A DNA stretch of 64,000 nucleotides from Candidatus Thermokryptus mobilis. GTDB taxonomy: Bacteria > Bacteroidota > Ignavibacteria > Kryptoniales > Kryptoniaceae. Location of the stretch: positions 34,888-98,887 of the forward strand of contig NZ_FAOO01000010.1 in the NCBI RefSeq assembly GCF_900070205.1, read 5' to 3'. Below the pieces are notes generated by a model. The model worked only from the letters and a program-made list of their open reading frames with translations, was not told where the DNA came from and made no database searches. The position numbers were made by a program, and so were the translations under genes. Every line of letters begins with the position of its first letter. Positions within the stretch are counted from its first letter, which is position 1. Shown piece after piece: positions 1-8,551 of the stretch.

Positions 1-1368
1 TTGAAATTTTTACTTGATGTTGGACTTGACTATTTAACGCTTAACAGACCTGCAAGAACACTTTCTGGAGGTGAATCGCAACGGATTCGTCTTGCTACGC
101 AAATTGGCTCACAACTTTCCGGTGTACTTTATGTCCTTGACGAACCAAGCATAGGTTTACACCAAAGGGATAACCTGCGTTTGATCCAATCATTGAAAAA
201 TTTGAGAGACCTCGGGAACACAGTGATAGTCGTTGAACATGACAAAGAAACCATAGAAAACGCTGACTTTGTCATTGACCTTGGACCTGGGGCTGGTGAA
301 CATGGCGGATATGTCATAGCCATGGGAAAACCAAACGAACTTGACAACAACTCTATAACAGCACAATACCTTAAAGGAAAAAAGAAAATTGAAGTCCCGA
401 AAAAAAGGAGGGAAGGAAATGGCAAATACCTTATTTTGAGGGGAGCTCGTGGAAATAACCTGAAAAATATAAATGTGAAATTTCCACTTGGAAAATTCAT
501 CTGCGTGACTGGCGTAAGTGGCTCTGGTAAATCAACGCTGATAAATGAAACGCTCTACAGAATACTTGCCAAACACTTCTACAATTCAAATGAAGAACCA
601 TTACCTTACACCTCAATTGAGGGGATTGAAAACATAGACAAGGTGATTGAAATAGATCAATCGCCAATTGGAAGAACTCCGCGCTCAAACCCGGCCACAT
701 ACACCGGGGTTTTCACATTTATAAGAGAACTTTTTTCACAGCTTCCGGAATCTCGCCTTCGCGGTTATAAACCAGGCAGGTTTAGCTTCAATGTCAAGGG
801 TGGTAGATGCGATGCTTGTGAGGGTTCAGGGGTAAAAAAGATAGAAATGCACTTCCTACCAGATGTTTATGTGACTTGCGATGTCTGCAAGGGAAAGAGA
901 TACAACAAGGAAACACTTGAAATTAAATACAAGGGGAAATCAATAAGCGATGTCCTTAATATGACTGTCTCCGAAGCGCTTGAATTTTTTAAGGATATCC
1001 CGAACATAAAAAGGAAACTCCAAACTCTCTACGATGTCGGACTTGGGTACATAAAACTTGGTCAGCCAGCCACAACCCTCTCAGGTGGTGAAGCACAAAG
1101 GGTTAAACTTGCAACAGAACTTTCAAAAGTTGCAACAGGTAAAACACTTTACATACTTGACGAACCAACAACAGGTCTTCACTTTGAAGATGTGAAAATG
1201 CTACTTGATGTCCTGAATAAACTTGTTGATAAAGGGAACACGGTTATAGTGATTGAACATAACCTTGAAGTTATTAAAGTTGCTGACTGGATAATTGACC
1301 TTGGTCCCGAAGGCGGTGATGACGGTGGTTATATCGTCGCTGAAGGAACTCCTGAGGAAATCGCCTAA
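1..1368 (+). CDS. uvrA: UvrA excinuclease ABC subunit A, C-terminal part (5' truncated by window edge)
   Basis: DNA-damage recognition ATPase of nucleotide excision repair. The 455 visible residues hold the end of the first ABC domain (signature LSGGESQR about residue 22, Walker [10 protein letters not shown] about 46), then the complete second ABC domain: Walker [10 protein letters not shown] about 170, signature LSGGEAQR about 361, Walker [10 protein letters not shown] about 387. The zinc finger CDAC...CDVC lies near 270-296 inside the second domain. Family members are about 940 residues, so roughly the first half lies left of the window and base 1 is not the true start. It converges with the minus-strand gene ending at 1415, with only 46 bases between them. 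Confidence 0.97.
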   Translation: MKFLLDVGLDYLTLNRPARTLSGGESQRIRLATQIGSQLSGVLYVLDEPSIGLHQRDNLRLIQSLKNLRDLGNTVIVVEHDKETIENADFVIDLGPGAGEHGGYVIAMGKPNELDNNSITAQYLKGKKKIEVPKKRREGNGKYLILRGARGNNLKNINVKFPLGKFICVTGVSGSGKSTLINETLYRILAKHFYNSNEEPLPYTSIEGIENIDKVIEIDQSPIGRTPRSNPATYTGVFTFIRELFSQLPESRLRGYKPGRFSFNVKGGRCDACEGSGVKKIEMHFLPDVYVTCDVCKGKRYNKETLEIKYKGKSISDVLNMTVSEALEFFKDIPNIKRKLQTLYDVGLGYIKLGQPATTLSGGEAQRVKLATELSKVATGKTLYILDEPTTGLHFEDVKMLLDVLNKLVDKGNTVIVIEHNLEVIKVADWIIDLGPEGGDDGGYIVAEGTPEEIA

Positions 1369-1414
1369 ATCCAAAGTCCTATACAGGAAAATTCTTAAAG
1401 AAGGAACTTGGAAT

Positions 1415-2245
1415 TTAAAATGAATCAATTATACTCTTAAGCCAAGGCATTGCTTCCGTTATGAAGCTCGGACCATGATGTGCAAGGAAATCGTAAATCC
1501 CAGGTGTTATAAAAATCTTGCCCTCCTTCACTGCCTTGATATCTCCAAACCTCGCATTGAACATACTTAAAATCCTTTCTCTCTCCCTTCGCTTTGAAAA
1601 CATCTTCGGCTCATAAATAATCAAATCGGGGTTCAAATCCTTAACCTTTTCATCATCGGACTTAAGCCATTCTGCAGGGAATTCCCCAAATATATTTACG
1701 CCTCCAAGAAGTTCAATTGCATCAGTTATATAACTATAAGCACCAAATGTCACAGGTCCTCCGAGGTCAATTTCAACATAAACCCTCGGTTTAACTTCCT
1801 TTCTCGCACTTGAAATCAAATTACCAAGCTCCGTTGTCAATTTTCTCTCAATTTCCCTTGCCCTTGAAACATAGCCGGTGACAGCTCCAACTTCAAAACA
1901 GGTAGCGATTATCTCAGAAACAGATGGCGGAAGACGAACGGGATAAACATTGAACTTATCGTTCAGCTTCTCAATGAGTTCAAGTTGATACCCGGTCGTA
2001 GTGAAAATTATATCTGGCATAAGTTCTTTTAGTTTATCTTCCTTGAACGAGTTATAGCTTCCAACAATGTTTTTCTTTCTTGCTGATTCCGGTCTTACGC
2101 AATAAACGCTCACTCCAACGACAAAATCCCCAAGACCCATTTGAAAAAGCGCCTCCGTGACAGCTGGGCTGAAACTAACTATCCTTTCGCATCTCTCGGG
2201 GAGAAAAAGTTCTTTATGTGTTAACTCGCAATAAACCTTTCTCAA
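1415..2245 (-). CDS. BtuF-like cobalamin/iron-siderophore binding protein without signal peptide
   Basis: Helical-backbone metal receptor fold of ABC-transporter binding proteins (PF01497 type). It has the characteristic N-terminal RIVSFSPAVTEALF segment, a middle PDIIFTT segment and the conserved C-terminal GPSFITEAMPWL region; 276 residues. Unlike periplasmic BtuF it begins directly with soluble sequence and has no signal peptide or lipobox, so it may be cytoplasmic. The start is TTG at 2245; the AGGT of the preceding gene's end can serve as its ribosome binding site. It is last in a tight run (4-base gap after the PHP gene). A cobalamin adenosyltransferase lies a few genes upstream, so B12 handling is a reasonable guess, but the ligand is not shown by the sequence. 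Confidence 0.8.
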   Translation of the reverse strand: MRKVYCELTHKELFLPERCERIVSFSPAVTEALFQMGLGDFVVGVSVYCVRPESARKKNIVGSYNSFKEDKLKELMPDIIFTTTGYQLELIEKLNDKFNVYPVRLPPSVSEIIATCFEVGAVTGYVSRAREIERKLTTELGNLISSARKEVKPRVYVEIDLGGPVTFGAYSYITDAIELLGGVNIFGEFPAEWLKSDDEKVKDLNPDLIIYEPKMFSKRRERERILSMFNARFGDIKAVKEGKIFITPGIYDFLAHHGPSFITEAMPWLKSIIDSF

Positions 2246-2249
2246 ACAT

Positions 2250-3044
2250 TTACCTGATTTTTATTTCCTTCCTTTCCCTCTTATCAAAAACCGAAATCTT
2301 CCCATCCGCATATCTTTCAACCAACTCATAAGCCATGCTGAAATCGCGCCCAACATCCCCTGGGTCGTGCGCATCGGAACCAAGCGTAATCGGAATACCA
2401 TACTCTTTGACAAGTTCAAGTATCTTAAACGATGGATAAATTTCTGCAACCTTATGTCTTAACCCCGATATGTTAATCTCAACGCACAAACCATTTCGCT
2501 TTATCATAGAAAAAATCTCCCTGATCAAATCCTCAAAATCATCGTTCGCCTTATGCCCGAACTTCTTTATCAAATCAAAATGACCAATCACATCAAACAA
2601 CCCCGAACTAACAAGCTTTTTCATAATTTGATAATAACTTTCATACACAGCGTTGACATCCTGCCCCTCCCATTTCCACGACTGCTTGTGACTTGCTATG
2701 TTCCATTCACCGATGAAATGAATAGAACCGATGACATAATCAAAATCCCCATACTTAATAAAATCGCTGATGAAGCTAATTTCACTCTCAATGAACTCCG
2801 CCTCAATCCCAAACCTGATTTTAATTTTATCCCCAAACTCCTCAACGACTTCTCGGTACCAGCTTCTGTAAATTTCAAATTCCTCAACCTTCATCCTATG
2901 GTCAGGGTCAAAATCGCCAGGTAAAGGCATATGATCAGAAAGCCCAATCTCGGATAAATTTTTTGAAATCGCGCTTAAAACATAATCCCTTGGTTCACCT
3001 TTTGCGTGGTTGCAAAGTTTTGTATGAGTATGGTAATCTACCAT
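2250..3044 (-). CDS. hisJ: PHP-family histidinol-phosphatase (HisJ/HisK type)
   Basis: Metal-dependent phosphoesterase of the PHP superfamily, likely removing phosphate from L-histidinol phosphate in histidine synthesis. PHP motifs are all present in order: DYHTHTKLCNHAKG at the N-terminus, GLSDHMP, GIEAEF, GSIHFIG, GHFDLIK and TLGSDAHDP near the C-terminus; these supply the His/Asp/Glu ligands of a trinuclear metal site. I prefer ATG at 3044 (264 residues, beginning MVDYHTHT as in homologues) over an in-frame TTG at 3053. No other his genes are nearby, so the substrate is inferred from family similarity only; a general sugar or nucleotide phosphatase role is possible. Confidence 0.85.
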   Translation of the reverse strand: MVDYHTHTKLCNHAKGEPRDYVLSAISKNLSEIGLSDHMPLPGDFDPDHRMKVEEFEIYRSWYREVVEEFGDKIKIRFGIEAEFIESEISFISDFIKYGDFDYVIGSIHFIGEWNIASHKQSWKWEGQDVNAVYESYYQIMKKLVSSGLFDVIGHFDLIKKFGHKANDDFEDLIREIFSMIKRNGLCVEINISGLRHKVAEIYPSFKILELVKEYGIPITLGSDAHDPGDVGRDFSMAYELVERYADGKISVFDKRERKEIKIR

Positions 3045-3049
3045 AGCGC

Positions 3050-3952
3050 TCAAAATACTTTCTTTCCGATATATGAACTTACAAGGTCAAGAAATTCGGA
3101 CGCCCGTTTAGCCGATATACTACCCTTCTTAAAAGCAACTCTTATCGTCTCAATCGCAAGCGACGAATAAAGCGGAAGGATTTCCGGGAACCTACTTTTT
3201 AATTCTTCAAGATGCGATTTCACTGTCTCAATGTCACCCCTTTCAATAGGTCCAGTTAGCGCCTTAATCGGTCCAAATGCACCTGCGTTTTTCAACGATG
3301 CATCAATCAAAGGGAATAAAAATTTATGGTCAAAACCTATACCAGCCCTTTCAAAAATTTCATCAACGGCATTTAACAAAGACACCAAATAATTTGAAGC
3401 GAAAACACAAGCGATATGATAAAGAACCTTTTGCGATTTCTCTATCAAAACTATGTTCTTATCAAAGCCGTAAAAAATCCACCTTGTTATGTCATAAATT
3501 CTCTCGCTACCCTCAAGCGTAAACCTTATCTTTTTTATTTCATCCAAAGAGTGGTCAAAATGGGAAACAGAGTAAATTGGATGCAAGGAGCCAACCTCAG
3601 CACCTCGGTTCCTAACTTTATAAAGGACATCACTTGACATAACCCCGGAAGTATGATAAACGACGAGATTTTTAAAGTTTAAGTTTTTTAATTCTGAGAT
3701 TTCACAAGCGACACTTTCAATTGCTGAATCTGGCGTTGTTATAAACACAACTTCAACACTTCCTGGCAAATCACCGATAAATTTCCCTGAAAATTCAACT
3801 TTAACCCTTTCTTGAAACCTTCTCAACGATTCATCGCTTCTGCTGATAACAGCTACAATTTTGTGTCCGATTATCTCAGATAAAAATTTCCCAATCAAAG
3901 TCCCAACTCTCCCAGCACCTAAAATCGCTATGTTGAAGACCTTGAAAGTCAA
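3050..3952 (-). CDS. Rossmann-like / DUF2520-domain protein
   Basis: Resembles a small dehydrogenase: N-terminal dinucleotide-binding motif GAGRVG (about residues 12-17) and strand-helix pattern of a Rossmann-like domain, followed by a C-terminal helical DUF2520 domain (conserved SLHPIYS and the ALTGPIERGD segment). The architecture is similar to 6-phosphogluconate or ketopantoate reductase-like enzymes, but no substrate has been established that I can name. The start is TTG, overlapping the MEMO gene's stop as TTGA, so translation is probably coupled. It sits between the MEMO1/AMMECR1 pair and the PHP phosphatase. Confidence 0.85.
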   Translation of the reverse strand: MTFKVFNIAILGAGRVGTLIGKFLSEIIGHKIVAVISRSDESLRRFQERVKVEFSGKFIGDLPGSVEVVFITTPDSAIESVACEISELKNLNFKNLVVYHTSGVMSSDVLYKVRNRGAEVGSLHPIYSVSHFDHSLDEIKKIRFTLEGSERIYDITRWIFYGFDKNIVLIEKSQKVLYHIACVFASNYLVSLLNAVDEIFERAGIGFDHKFLFPLIDASLKNAGAFGPIKALTGPIERGDIETVKSHLEELKSRFPEILPLYSSLAIETIRVAFKKGSISAKRASEFLDLVSSYIGKKVF

Positions 3953-4806
3953 TTCACACCAACCTGTTTAAATAAGACAGCTGAAAGATAACCCACAACG
4001 CCAGTTCTATCTCCCGTGACATCGCCAGAGTTACAATAATGAAGTATTTCAGATTTATCAGCGCCGAGTTTTTTAGCTGCACTCATAACAGCAACCGTTG
4101 GTCCACCACCACATGCTTCACATCTTTGCTGTTCAAGGTCGTCCATAAGTTTCTCGGGGCTAAATTCCGCGACATCATCAATCACGATCTTATCAAACTT
4201 CAATGCGATATCATAAGGATAATAATGTGATAGATCTGTGCTCGCAACAAGAAGGACATTTCTATCTTTCAAAACCTCTCCAAGTATATCGCCAAGCCGA
4301 AAACAATAATCCGCTTTTTGATCACCCATAACAATTGGAATTAGTTTAAAATATCCAAGCGACTTCTGAAGAAATGGCAAATGAACTTCTATGGCGTGTT
4401 CTTGTCTGTGCCCGTAAGCTGAAAATTCAATCAAACCATTGCCCCTTTCAACTATCAATTCGGCTAAATCAACATCAATTTCTATTTCCCCTAGTGGTGT
4501 TTTGTATGCCCTTCCATCATAAACCGAAATGCCATCAAAATATTCCCTATGACTTGGCGAAACAACGACGACAGTATCAAAACTTTTACCACGAAGCAAA
4601 GAATAAGCAACAGCGGCTGTTTGACCCGAATACATATAGCCTGCATGAGGTGCTATTATACCTTTAATTTCACCGTTGATTTTCTTATCACCTACTATAT
4701 CAACCGACCTTTCAAACATCTTTTCAATTTCTGCGTTTAAAATTGATGGGACATCCGGGTAGAATAATCCAGCAACAGCTGGTGGTCTGACTTTTTCTTT
4801 GATCAT
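3949..4806 (-). CDS. amrB: AmmeMemoRadiSam system protein B (MEMO1 family)
   Basis: MEMO-like protein related to extradiol dioxygenase-type metalloenzymes. Three conserved metal-site positions known from human MEMO1 are present: His in APHAGYMYSG, His in SPSHREYFDG and Cys in RCEACGGGPT. The start chosen is ATG 4806 (285 residues, beginning MIKEKVRPPAVAGLFYP), which overlaps the stop of the AMMECR1 gene as ATGA; a longer upstream reading frame would lie wholly inside that gene. MEMO1, AMMECR1 and a radical SAM enzyme form a widespread but poorly understood three-protein system. Only the first two are seen here; no radical SAM gene occurs in the window. Confidence 0.9.
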   Translation of the reverse strand: MIKEKVRPPAVAGLFYPDVPSILNAEIEKMFERSVDIVGDKKINGEIKGIIAPHAGYMYSGQTAAVAYSLLRGKSFDTVVVVSPSHREYFDGISVYDGRAYKTPLGEIEIDVDLAELIVERGNGLIEFSAYGHRQEHAIEVHLPFLQKSLGYFKLIPIVMGDQKADYCFRLGDILGEVLKDRNVLLVASTDLSHYYPYDIALKFDKIVIDDVAEFSPEKLMDDLEQQRCEACGGGPTVAVMSAAKKLGADKSEILHYCNSGDVTGDRTGVVGYLSAVLFKQVGVN

Positions 4807-5378
4807 AATTTTTCGCTCATTTTTTGTTTGAAATCGCTCTCTTTGAAAATTATCGCAGAGAAAATATAAATTTCCGTCCCTTCGCTTTTCCAACAATCCG
4901 GAGGTAAGCCCGCCTTCAAACAGGTGTGCTCAAGGAATTCATCTCTTGTTAAGTTATGCTCAATTGCAACCTGAGGTAAAAGAAGCCCACGCCTCCACCC
5001 CTTCTTTATCATTATCCCATGCTCACCAATTTTTATCTCATCAACCGACTTAACAGGTCTCAATGGCGACAAAACCGAAATCTCTATCTCAAGATTTTCA
5101 ACCTCATACGGTTCAACCGGTGGAAATCGCGGGTCCTCAAGAGCTGCTTTTGCTGCAACTTCGTTGACCGTCTCAGCTAGTGGTTTTACAGCCTCAACAT
5201 ATCCAATACAACCACGCAAATTATCGTTAATGGTTATCGTCACGAAAGCACCACATGGTGTTTTCAAATTTTCAGTGCTCGGCATAACTTCGGGAAGTTC
5301 TCCCCCATTTACGACGCTTGTTATTGATCGGCGGGCAATCCGCAAAAGTTCAATTTTCTCTTCATCGGTGAGGTTCAT
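4803..5378 (-). CDS. amrA: AmmeMemoRadiSam system protein A (AMMECR1 domain)
   Basis: A single AMMECR1 domain fills the 191 residues. The family's six-residue signature LRGCIG is present near residues 54-59, preceded by TPCGAFVTI and followed by DPRFPPVEPYEVENLEIEIS, typical of the fold. It begins at ATG 5378 with GAGGA about 5 bases upstream, a good ribosome binding site, and follows a 71-base gap after ispE, so it may begin a separate transcript. Its stop overlaps the start of the MEMO1 gene by 4 bases, implying coordinated production. Biochemical function of the family remains unclear. Confidence 0.92.
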   Translation of the reverse strand: MNLTDEEKIELLRIARRSITSVVNGGELPEVMPSTENLKTPCGAFVTITINDNLRGCIGYVEAVKPLAETVNEVAAKAALEDPRFPPVEPYEVENLEIEISVLSPLRPVKSVDEIKIGEHGIMIKKGWRRGLLLPQVAIEHNLTRDEFLEHTCLKAGLPPDCWKSEGTEIYIFSAIIFKESDFKQKMSEKL

Positions 5379-5449
5379 CGGATCCTCAAAATTAAATTTT
5401 CCAACAATAAACTAATTAAAATTACAAAATTTTTCAAGTCCAACAAACA

Positions 5450-6283
5450 TCACCTCAAAATGAAAACACGATAACCGCCAAACGCCGAAAGAATTTCCTC
5501 CTCATTCCTTATCTCATCAAAAAAGCCAAATACAGTTGAACCGCTCCCCGACATAAGCGAGAACAAAGCCCCAAGCTCATAAAGTTTTGCCTTTATCTTC
5601 CCTACCTCAGGATAGTGCGAAAAAACAAGCTCCTCAAAATCGTTCTCAATCTCCATCTTCAAATTTTCAGGCGAATTGATATACTGAATGAAAATTTCCT
5701 TCAAACTTCTCTTTCCGGCATGGTCTCGCAGTTTCAAATTTCCATAAGCCCAGGCGGTTGAAATTTTTATGTTCGGATACACTAAAACAATTTTATAAGG
5801 GAAATCAACTTGTAGCGGTTCAATCACCTCACCACGACCGGTGGCATAAGCCGTCCCTCCCCTTATGAAGAAAGGAACATCAGAACCGATCAATCCAGCA
5901 AGCTCGCAGAGGAAATCCCCATCAGCTCCTGTCTCAAACAGAATGTTAAGTGCTTTCAAAACACCGGCAGCATCACTACTCCCACCCCCAAGCCCAGCTC
6001 CAACTGGAATTACCTTCTTCAAAAAAATCCTCACCCCAGAATGTATCCCAAAACTTTCAATAAAAATCCTCGCTGACCTCAAACACAAATTTTCAAAATC
6101 CAACGGGACTTCGCTTGAATCTGTCTCAAACTCAATCCTATCTGAAACTTCAACTTCAATCTCATCAAAAAGCTTGACCTCGTGAAAAATCGTCTCAATA
6201 TCGTGATACCCGTCTGGACGTTTTCTCAGAACCCTCAACCCAATGTTTATCTTTGCGGGCGATAAAACCTTGACACTTTCCAT
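5450..6283 (-). CDS. ispE: 4-diphosphocytidyl-2-C-methyl-D-erythritol kinase
   Basis: GHMP-family kinase of the MEP isoprenoid pathway; phosphorylates the 2-hydroxyl of CDP-methylerythritol. Diagnostic segments are PAKINIGLRVL with RPDGYHDIETIF at the N-terminus, the ATP-binding glycine loop GAGLGGGSSDAAGVL about residues 92-106, and MSGSGSTVFG near the C-terminus. The 277-residue length is normal. ATG 6283 lies 3 bases beyond the stop of the adenosyltransferase gene, so the two are probably cotranscribed. The product feeds prenyl diphosphate synthesis, also the source of the allylic substrate of the GGGP-synthase-family enzyme at 17335. Confidence 0.95.
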   Translation of the reverse strand: MESVKVLSPAKINIGLRVLRKRPDGYHDIETIFHEVKLFDEIEVEVSDRIEFETDSSEVPLDFENLCLRSARIFIESFGIHSGVRIFLKKVIPVGAGLGGGSSDAAGVLKALNILFETGADGDFLCELAGLIGSDVPFFIRGGTAYATGRGEVIEPLQVDFPYKIVLVYPNIKISTAWAYGNLKLRDHAGKRSLKEIFIQYINSPENLKMEIENDFEELVFSHYPEVGKIKAKLYELGALFSLMSGSGSTVFGFFDEIRNEEEILSAFGGYRVFILR

Positions 6284-6286
6284 ATC

Positions 6287-6829
6287 TCAAACACCCCATT
6301 TTATATCATCAACACCTTCAATTTTATTCGCATATCTTGCAAGGACAAAAAATAAATCAGATAGGCGATTCACAAAAGGGATTACTTTTTCATTTATCTT
6401 TTCAACTTCAGAAAGAGAAATTATCCTCCTTTCAGCTCTCCTACAAACAGCCCTTGCGAGGTGCAAAACGGATGAGAGAAAACTCCCACCAGGAAGTATA
6501 AAATTTTTTAACTGTTCAAGCTCTGCTTCCAGTTCATCAATAAAATTCTCAACAAGTTTAACATCTTCTTCGCCTATCCTTTTCAACTTCGGGCTCTTAA
6601 CATCAAATGGGGTGGCAAGGTCAGCTCCAAGCGTAAACAAAAGATTTTGAACCGTTTGAACTATCTCATTTATCTTTTCATCCCTTGAAATAGATCTCAC
6701 AATACCAAGCACAGCGTTAAGTTCATCAACCGTCCCGTAAGCTTCAACTCTAACATTGTTTTTCTTCACCCTTGCTCCACCGAACAGTGATGTTGTGCCA
6801 TCATCACCTGTGCGCGTGTAGATTTTCAT
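6287..6829 (-). CDS. ATP:cob(I)alamin adenosyltransferase, PduO type
   Basis: Converts cob(I)alamin and ATP to adenosylcobalamin. The N-terminus MKIYTRTGDDGTTSLFGG and the following RVEAYGTVDELNA are the ATP-binding hallmark of the PduO family; the C-terminal CRRAERRI and FVNRLSDLFFVLAR segments complete the trimer interface and active site. ATG 6829 gives 180 residues and is preceded by GAAAG at suitable spacing; a TTG at 6841 would add four residues. The start lies 26 bases inside the end of the SirB1-like gene. With the BtuF-like protein downstream it suggests B12 salvage. Confidence 0.93.
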   Translation of the reverse strand: MKIYTRTGDDGTTSLFGGARVKKNNVRVEAYGTVDELNAVLGIVRSISRDEKINEIVQTVQNLLFTLGADLATPFDVKSPKLKRIGEEDVKLVENFIDELEAELEQLKNFILPGGSFLSSVLHLARAVCRRAERRIISLSEVEKINEKVIPFVNRLSDLFFVLARYANKIEGVDDIKWGV

Positions 6830-7664
6830 CAAAACTTTCAACCAATTTTATTATCTCAATCAATTTGTTCGCCTTCTCAACATAACCATTGTTTCTATAA
6901 GCGAGAACGAGATTTCCAAACATCCTTTTCACCACTTCCCTTGCGGTTGCCCGCCTAAAGTAATCATCCTTTGGAACATACCCGAGTTGAGAAAGCAACC
7001 TCTCACATTCCAACCTTGACATCAACCTCCCACCGTTAAATGGATCAATGAAAATTTCAAAACCATTTGACTCATACTTCACTATAAAATGCCCTGGCAT
7101 TCCAATTCCATAAACAGGCAGGTTAATCCTTCTGCCAACAAGAATGTAAACAAGCGATAATGTGATCGGTATGCCTATTTTCCTGTCAATGACACGATTT
7201 ATGTAAGAGTTATCCGGCTCATAATAATTTTCAAAATTGCCCCTGAAACCTTTCTCAAAAAAGAAAAACTTATTTACAGCATCAATCACATCAAGCACAT
7301 CTTCCTTTGTATAAAGTCGCTTTCTCAAATCAACGGCCATAAGGTCAAGAATTTCAGAATAACTTTTGAAATTCACATCCGGATACGCAAACTTTGCGAC
7401 AAGAAAAGCACCCCGTTCAAAATCTTCACCATCATTTTTAAAATAATCCACAACCGCATCAATGTATCCTTTATAACGCAACGAATCAATAACTTCATCA
7501 AGTAAAATCTTCAACCTCGGATTTGCATTTTCCCTATACTTGCTTATCAACTGGGCATGGCTGGGGTCAAGACACATCAATTTTTCATAAGCCGTTTTTG
7601 CGACGAAAGAATCTTCATCATCAAGGAGTTTTATAAGCGAAACTATGTATCTTTCAGAGATCAA
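6804..7664 (-). CDS. SirB1-family transglutaminase-like protein
   Basis: 286 residues. The N-terminal third is helical and HEAT-like (LLDDEDSFVAKTAYEKL); the core has the SirB1/transglutaminase-like pattern RKIGIPITLSLVYILVGRR followed by GIGMPGHFIVKY and a strand ending IDPFNGG. The usual transglutaminase catalytic Cys is not apparent at the expected SLVY helix, as in other SirB1 proteins, while the His of PGHF is kept, so enzymatic activity is doubtful. The family's function is not established. The start is TTG 7664, overlapping the upstream gene's stop as TTGA. Confidence 0.8.
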   Translation of the reverse strand: MISERYIVSLIKLLDDEDSFVAKTAYEKLMCLDPSHAQLISKYRENANPRLKILLDEVIDSLRYKGYIDAVVDYFKNDGEDFERGAFLVAKFAYPDVNFKSYSEILDLMAVDLRKRLYTKEDVLDVIDAVNKFFFFEKGFRGNFENYYEPDNSYINRVIDRKIGIPITLSLVYILVGRRINLPVYGIGMPGHFIVKYESNGFEIFIDPFNGGRLMSRLECERLLSQLGYVPKDDYFRRATAREVVKRMFGNLVLAYRNNGYVEKANKLIEIIKLVESFDENLHAHR

Positions 7665-8551
7665 AGATAATGCTTCGTCAATTCATTTTTAAGATATTCA
7701 AAAGCTTCAACTGGCGAATCAACGAATTTAAAAAGTTTCAAATCATCCTTATCAATGACACCATATTCAACCATCGCATCAAAATTTACAATTTTACGCC
7801 AATACTCTGTCCCGTAAACTAAAACAAGAAGTTTTTTCTTTATCTTGCCCGTCTGAAGAAGTGTCAAAACCTCAAATAATTCATCAAGCGTTCCATATCC
7901 GCCAGGGAAAATAACAAGCGCCTTTGCAAGATAAACAAACCAGAATTTTCTCATAAAGAAATAATGAAACTCAAAGATCAATTCATTCGTGATATACGGG
8001 TTTATCTTTTGCTCATATGGCAAACTTATGTTAAGACCTATACTTATACCCTTTGCCTTTGCTGCCCCCCTATTTGCTGCTTCCATAATCCCTGGACCAC
8101 CACCAGAACAGACCACAAAACGCCGACCGTTTGCATCGCCAAGTCCTTTTGACCACTCGGTTATCAATCTGGCAAGTTCAACAGCATCTTCATAATACCT
8201 TGACATATAAAGTTCAACTTCTGCTTTCTTTCTCTCTTCAAGCAACGACAGAGGAACATCCTTTCCCTTTGTCTCAAATTCTTTTATCCTGTTTTCAATC
8301 TCTTTAAGTTTTGCTCTCACCTCTTTCATCGGTTTCGTTCTTGCCGAACCAAAGAAAACAATCGTATCAACAATTTGATATCTCTTAAACCTTGAGAGTG
8401 GCTCAAGATACTCAGCCAAAATCCTCAAAGCCCTTGCATCAGGGCTGTTTAAAAATTTTAAATTCTTATACGCCTTGATCGGTTGTTTGTTTGAATTTAA
8501 TGCTTCCTTGACTTCCTCTTTTGACATCTCGTTCAAATTTTTGTTTATCAT
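7661..8551 (-). CDS. LOG-family nucleotide phosphoribohydrolase-like protein
   Basis: Rossmann-fold protein of the LOG / TIGR00730 group often mislabelled lysine decarboxylase. The two hallmarks are VCSGGGPGIMEAANRGA and PGGYGTLDELFE (about residue 215), which form the nucleotide-monophosphate site and carry the catalytic Arg/Glu. At 296 residues it is longer than typical LOG proteins (about 190); the extra N-terminal region is helical and charged (a Lys/Glu-rich segment about residues 75-110), as in the longer TIGR00725/00730-like forms. Related enzymes hydrolyse the N-glycosidic bond of nucleoside 5'-monophosphates. ATG 8551 overlaps the SDR gene's stop by 4 bases. Confidence 0.88.
   Translation of the reverse strand: MINKNLNEMSKEEVKEALNSNKQPIKAYKNLKFLNSPDARALRILAEYLEPLSRFKRYQIVDTIVFFGSARTKPMKEVRAKLKEIENRIKEFETKGKDVPLSLLEERKKAEVELYMSRYYEDAVELARLITEWSKGLGDANGRRFVVCSGGGPGIMEAANRGAAKAKGISIGLNISLPYEQKINPYITNELIFEFHYFFMRKFWFVYLAKALVIFPGGYGTLDELFEVLTLLQTGKIKKKLLVLVYGTEYWRKIVNFDAMVEYGVIDKDDLKLFKFVDSPVEAFEYLKNELTKHYL

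Noticed and set aside
129..700. Minus-strand reading frames inside uvrA
   Set aside because: Opposite-strand shadows of a strongly conserved gene with no protein-like features.
1369..1414. Possible terminator between uvrA and the BtuF-like gene
   Set aside because: Only imperfect repeats (CCAAAGTCC/GGAACTTGG) with a long loop and no good stem.
4807..4896. N-terminal extension of the MEMO1 gene
   Set aside because: Lies entirely within AMMECR1 and is not like MEMO sequences; ATG 4806 with the ATGA overlap is better.
5379..5449. Promoter before the AMMECR1 gene
   Set aside because: TTGAAA-17-TAGTTT is too weak in this AT-rich gap to list as a feature.
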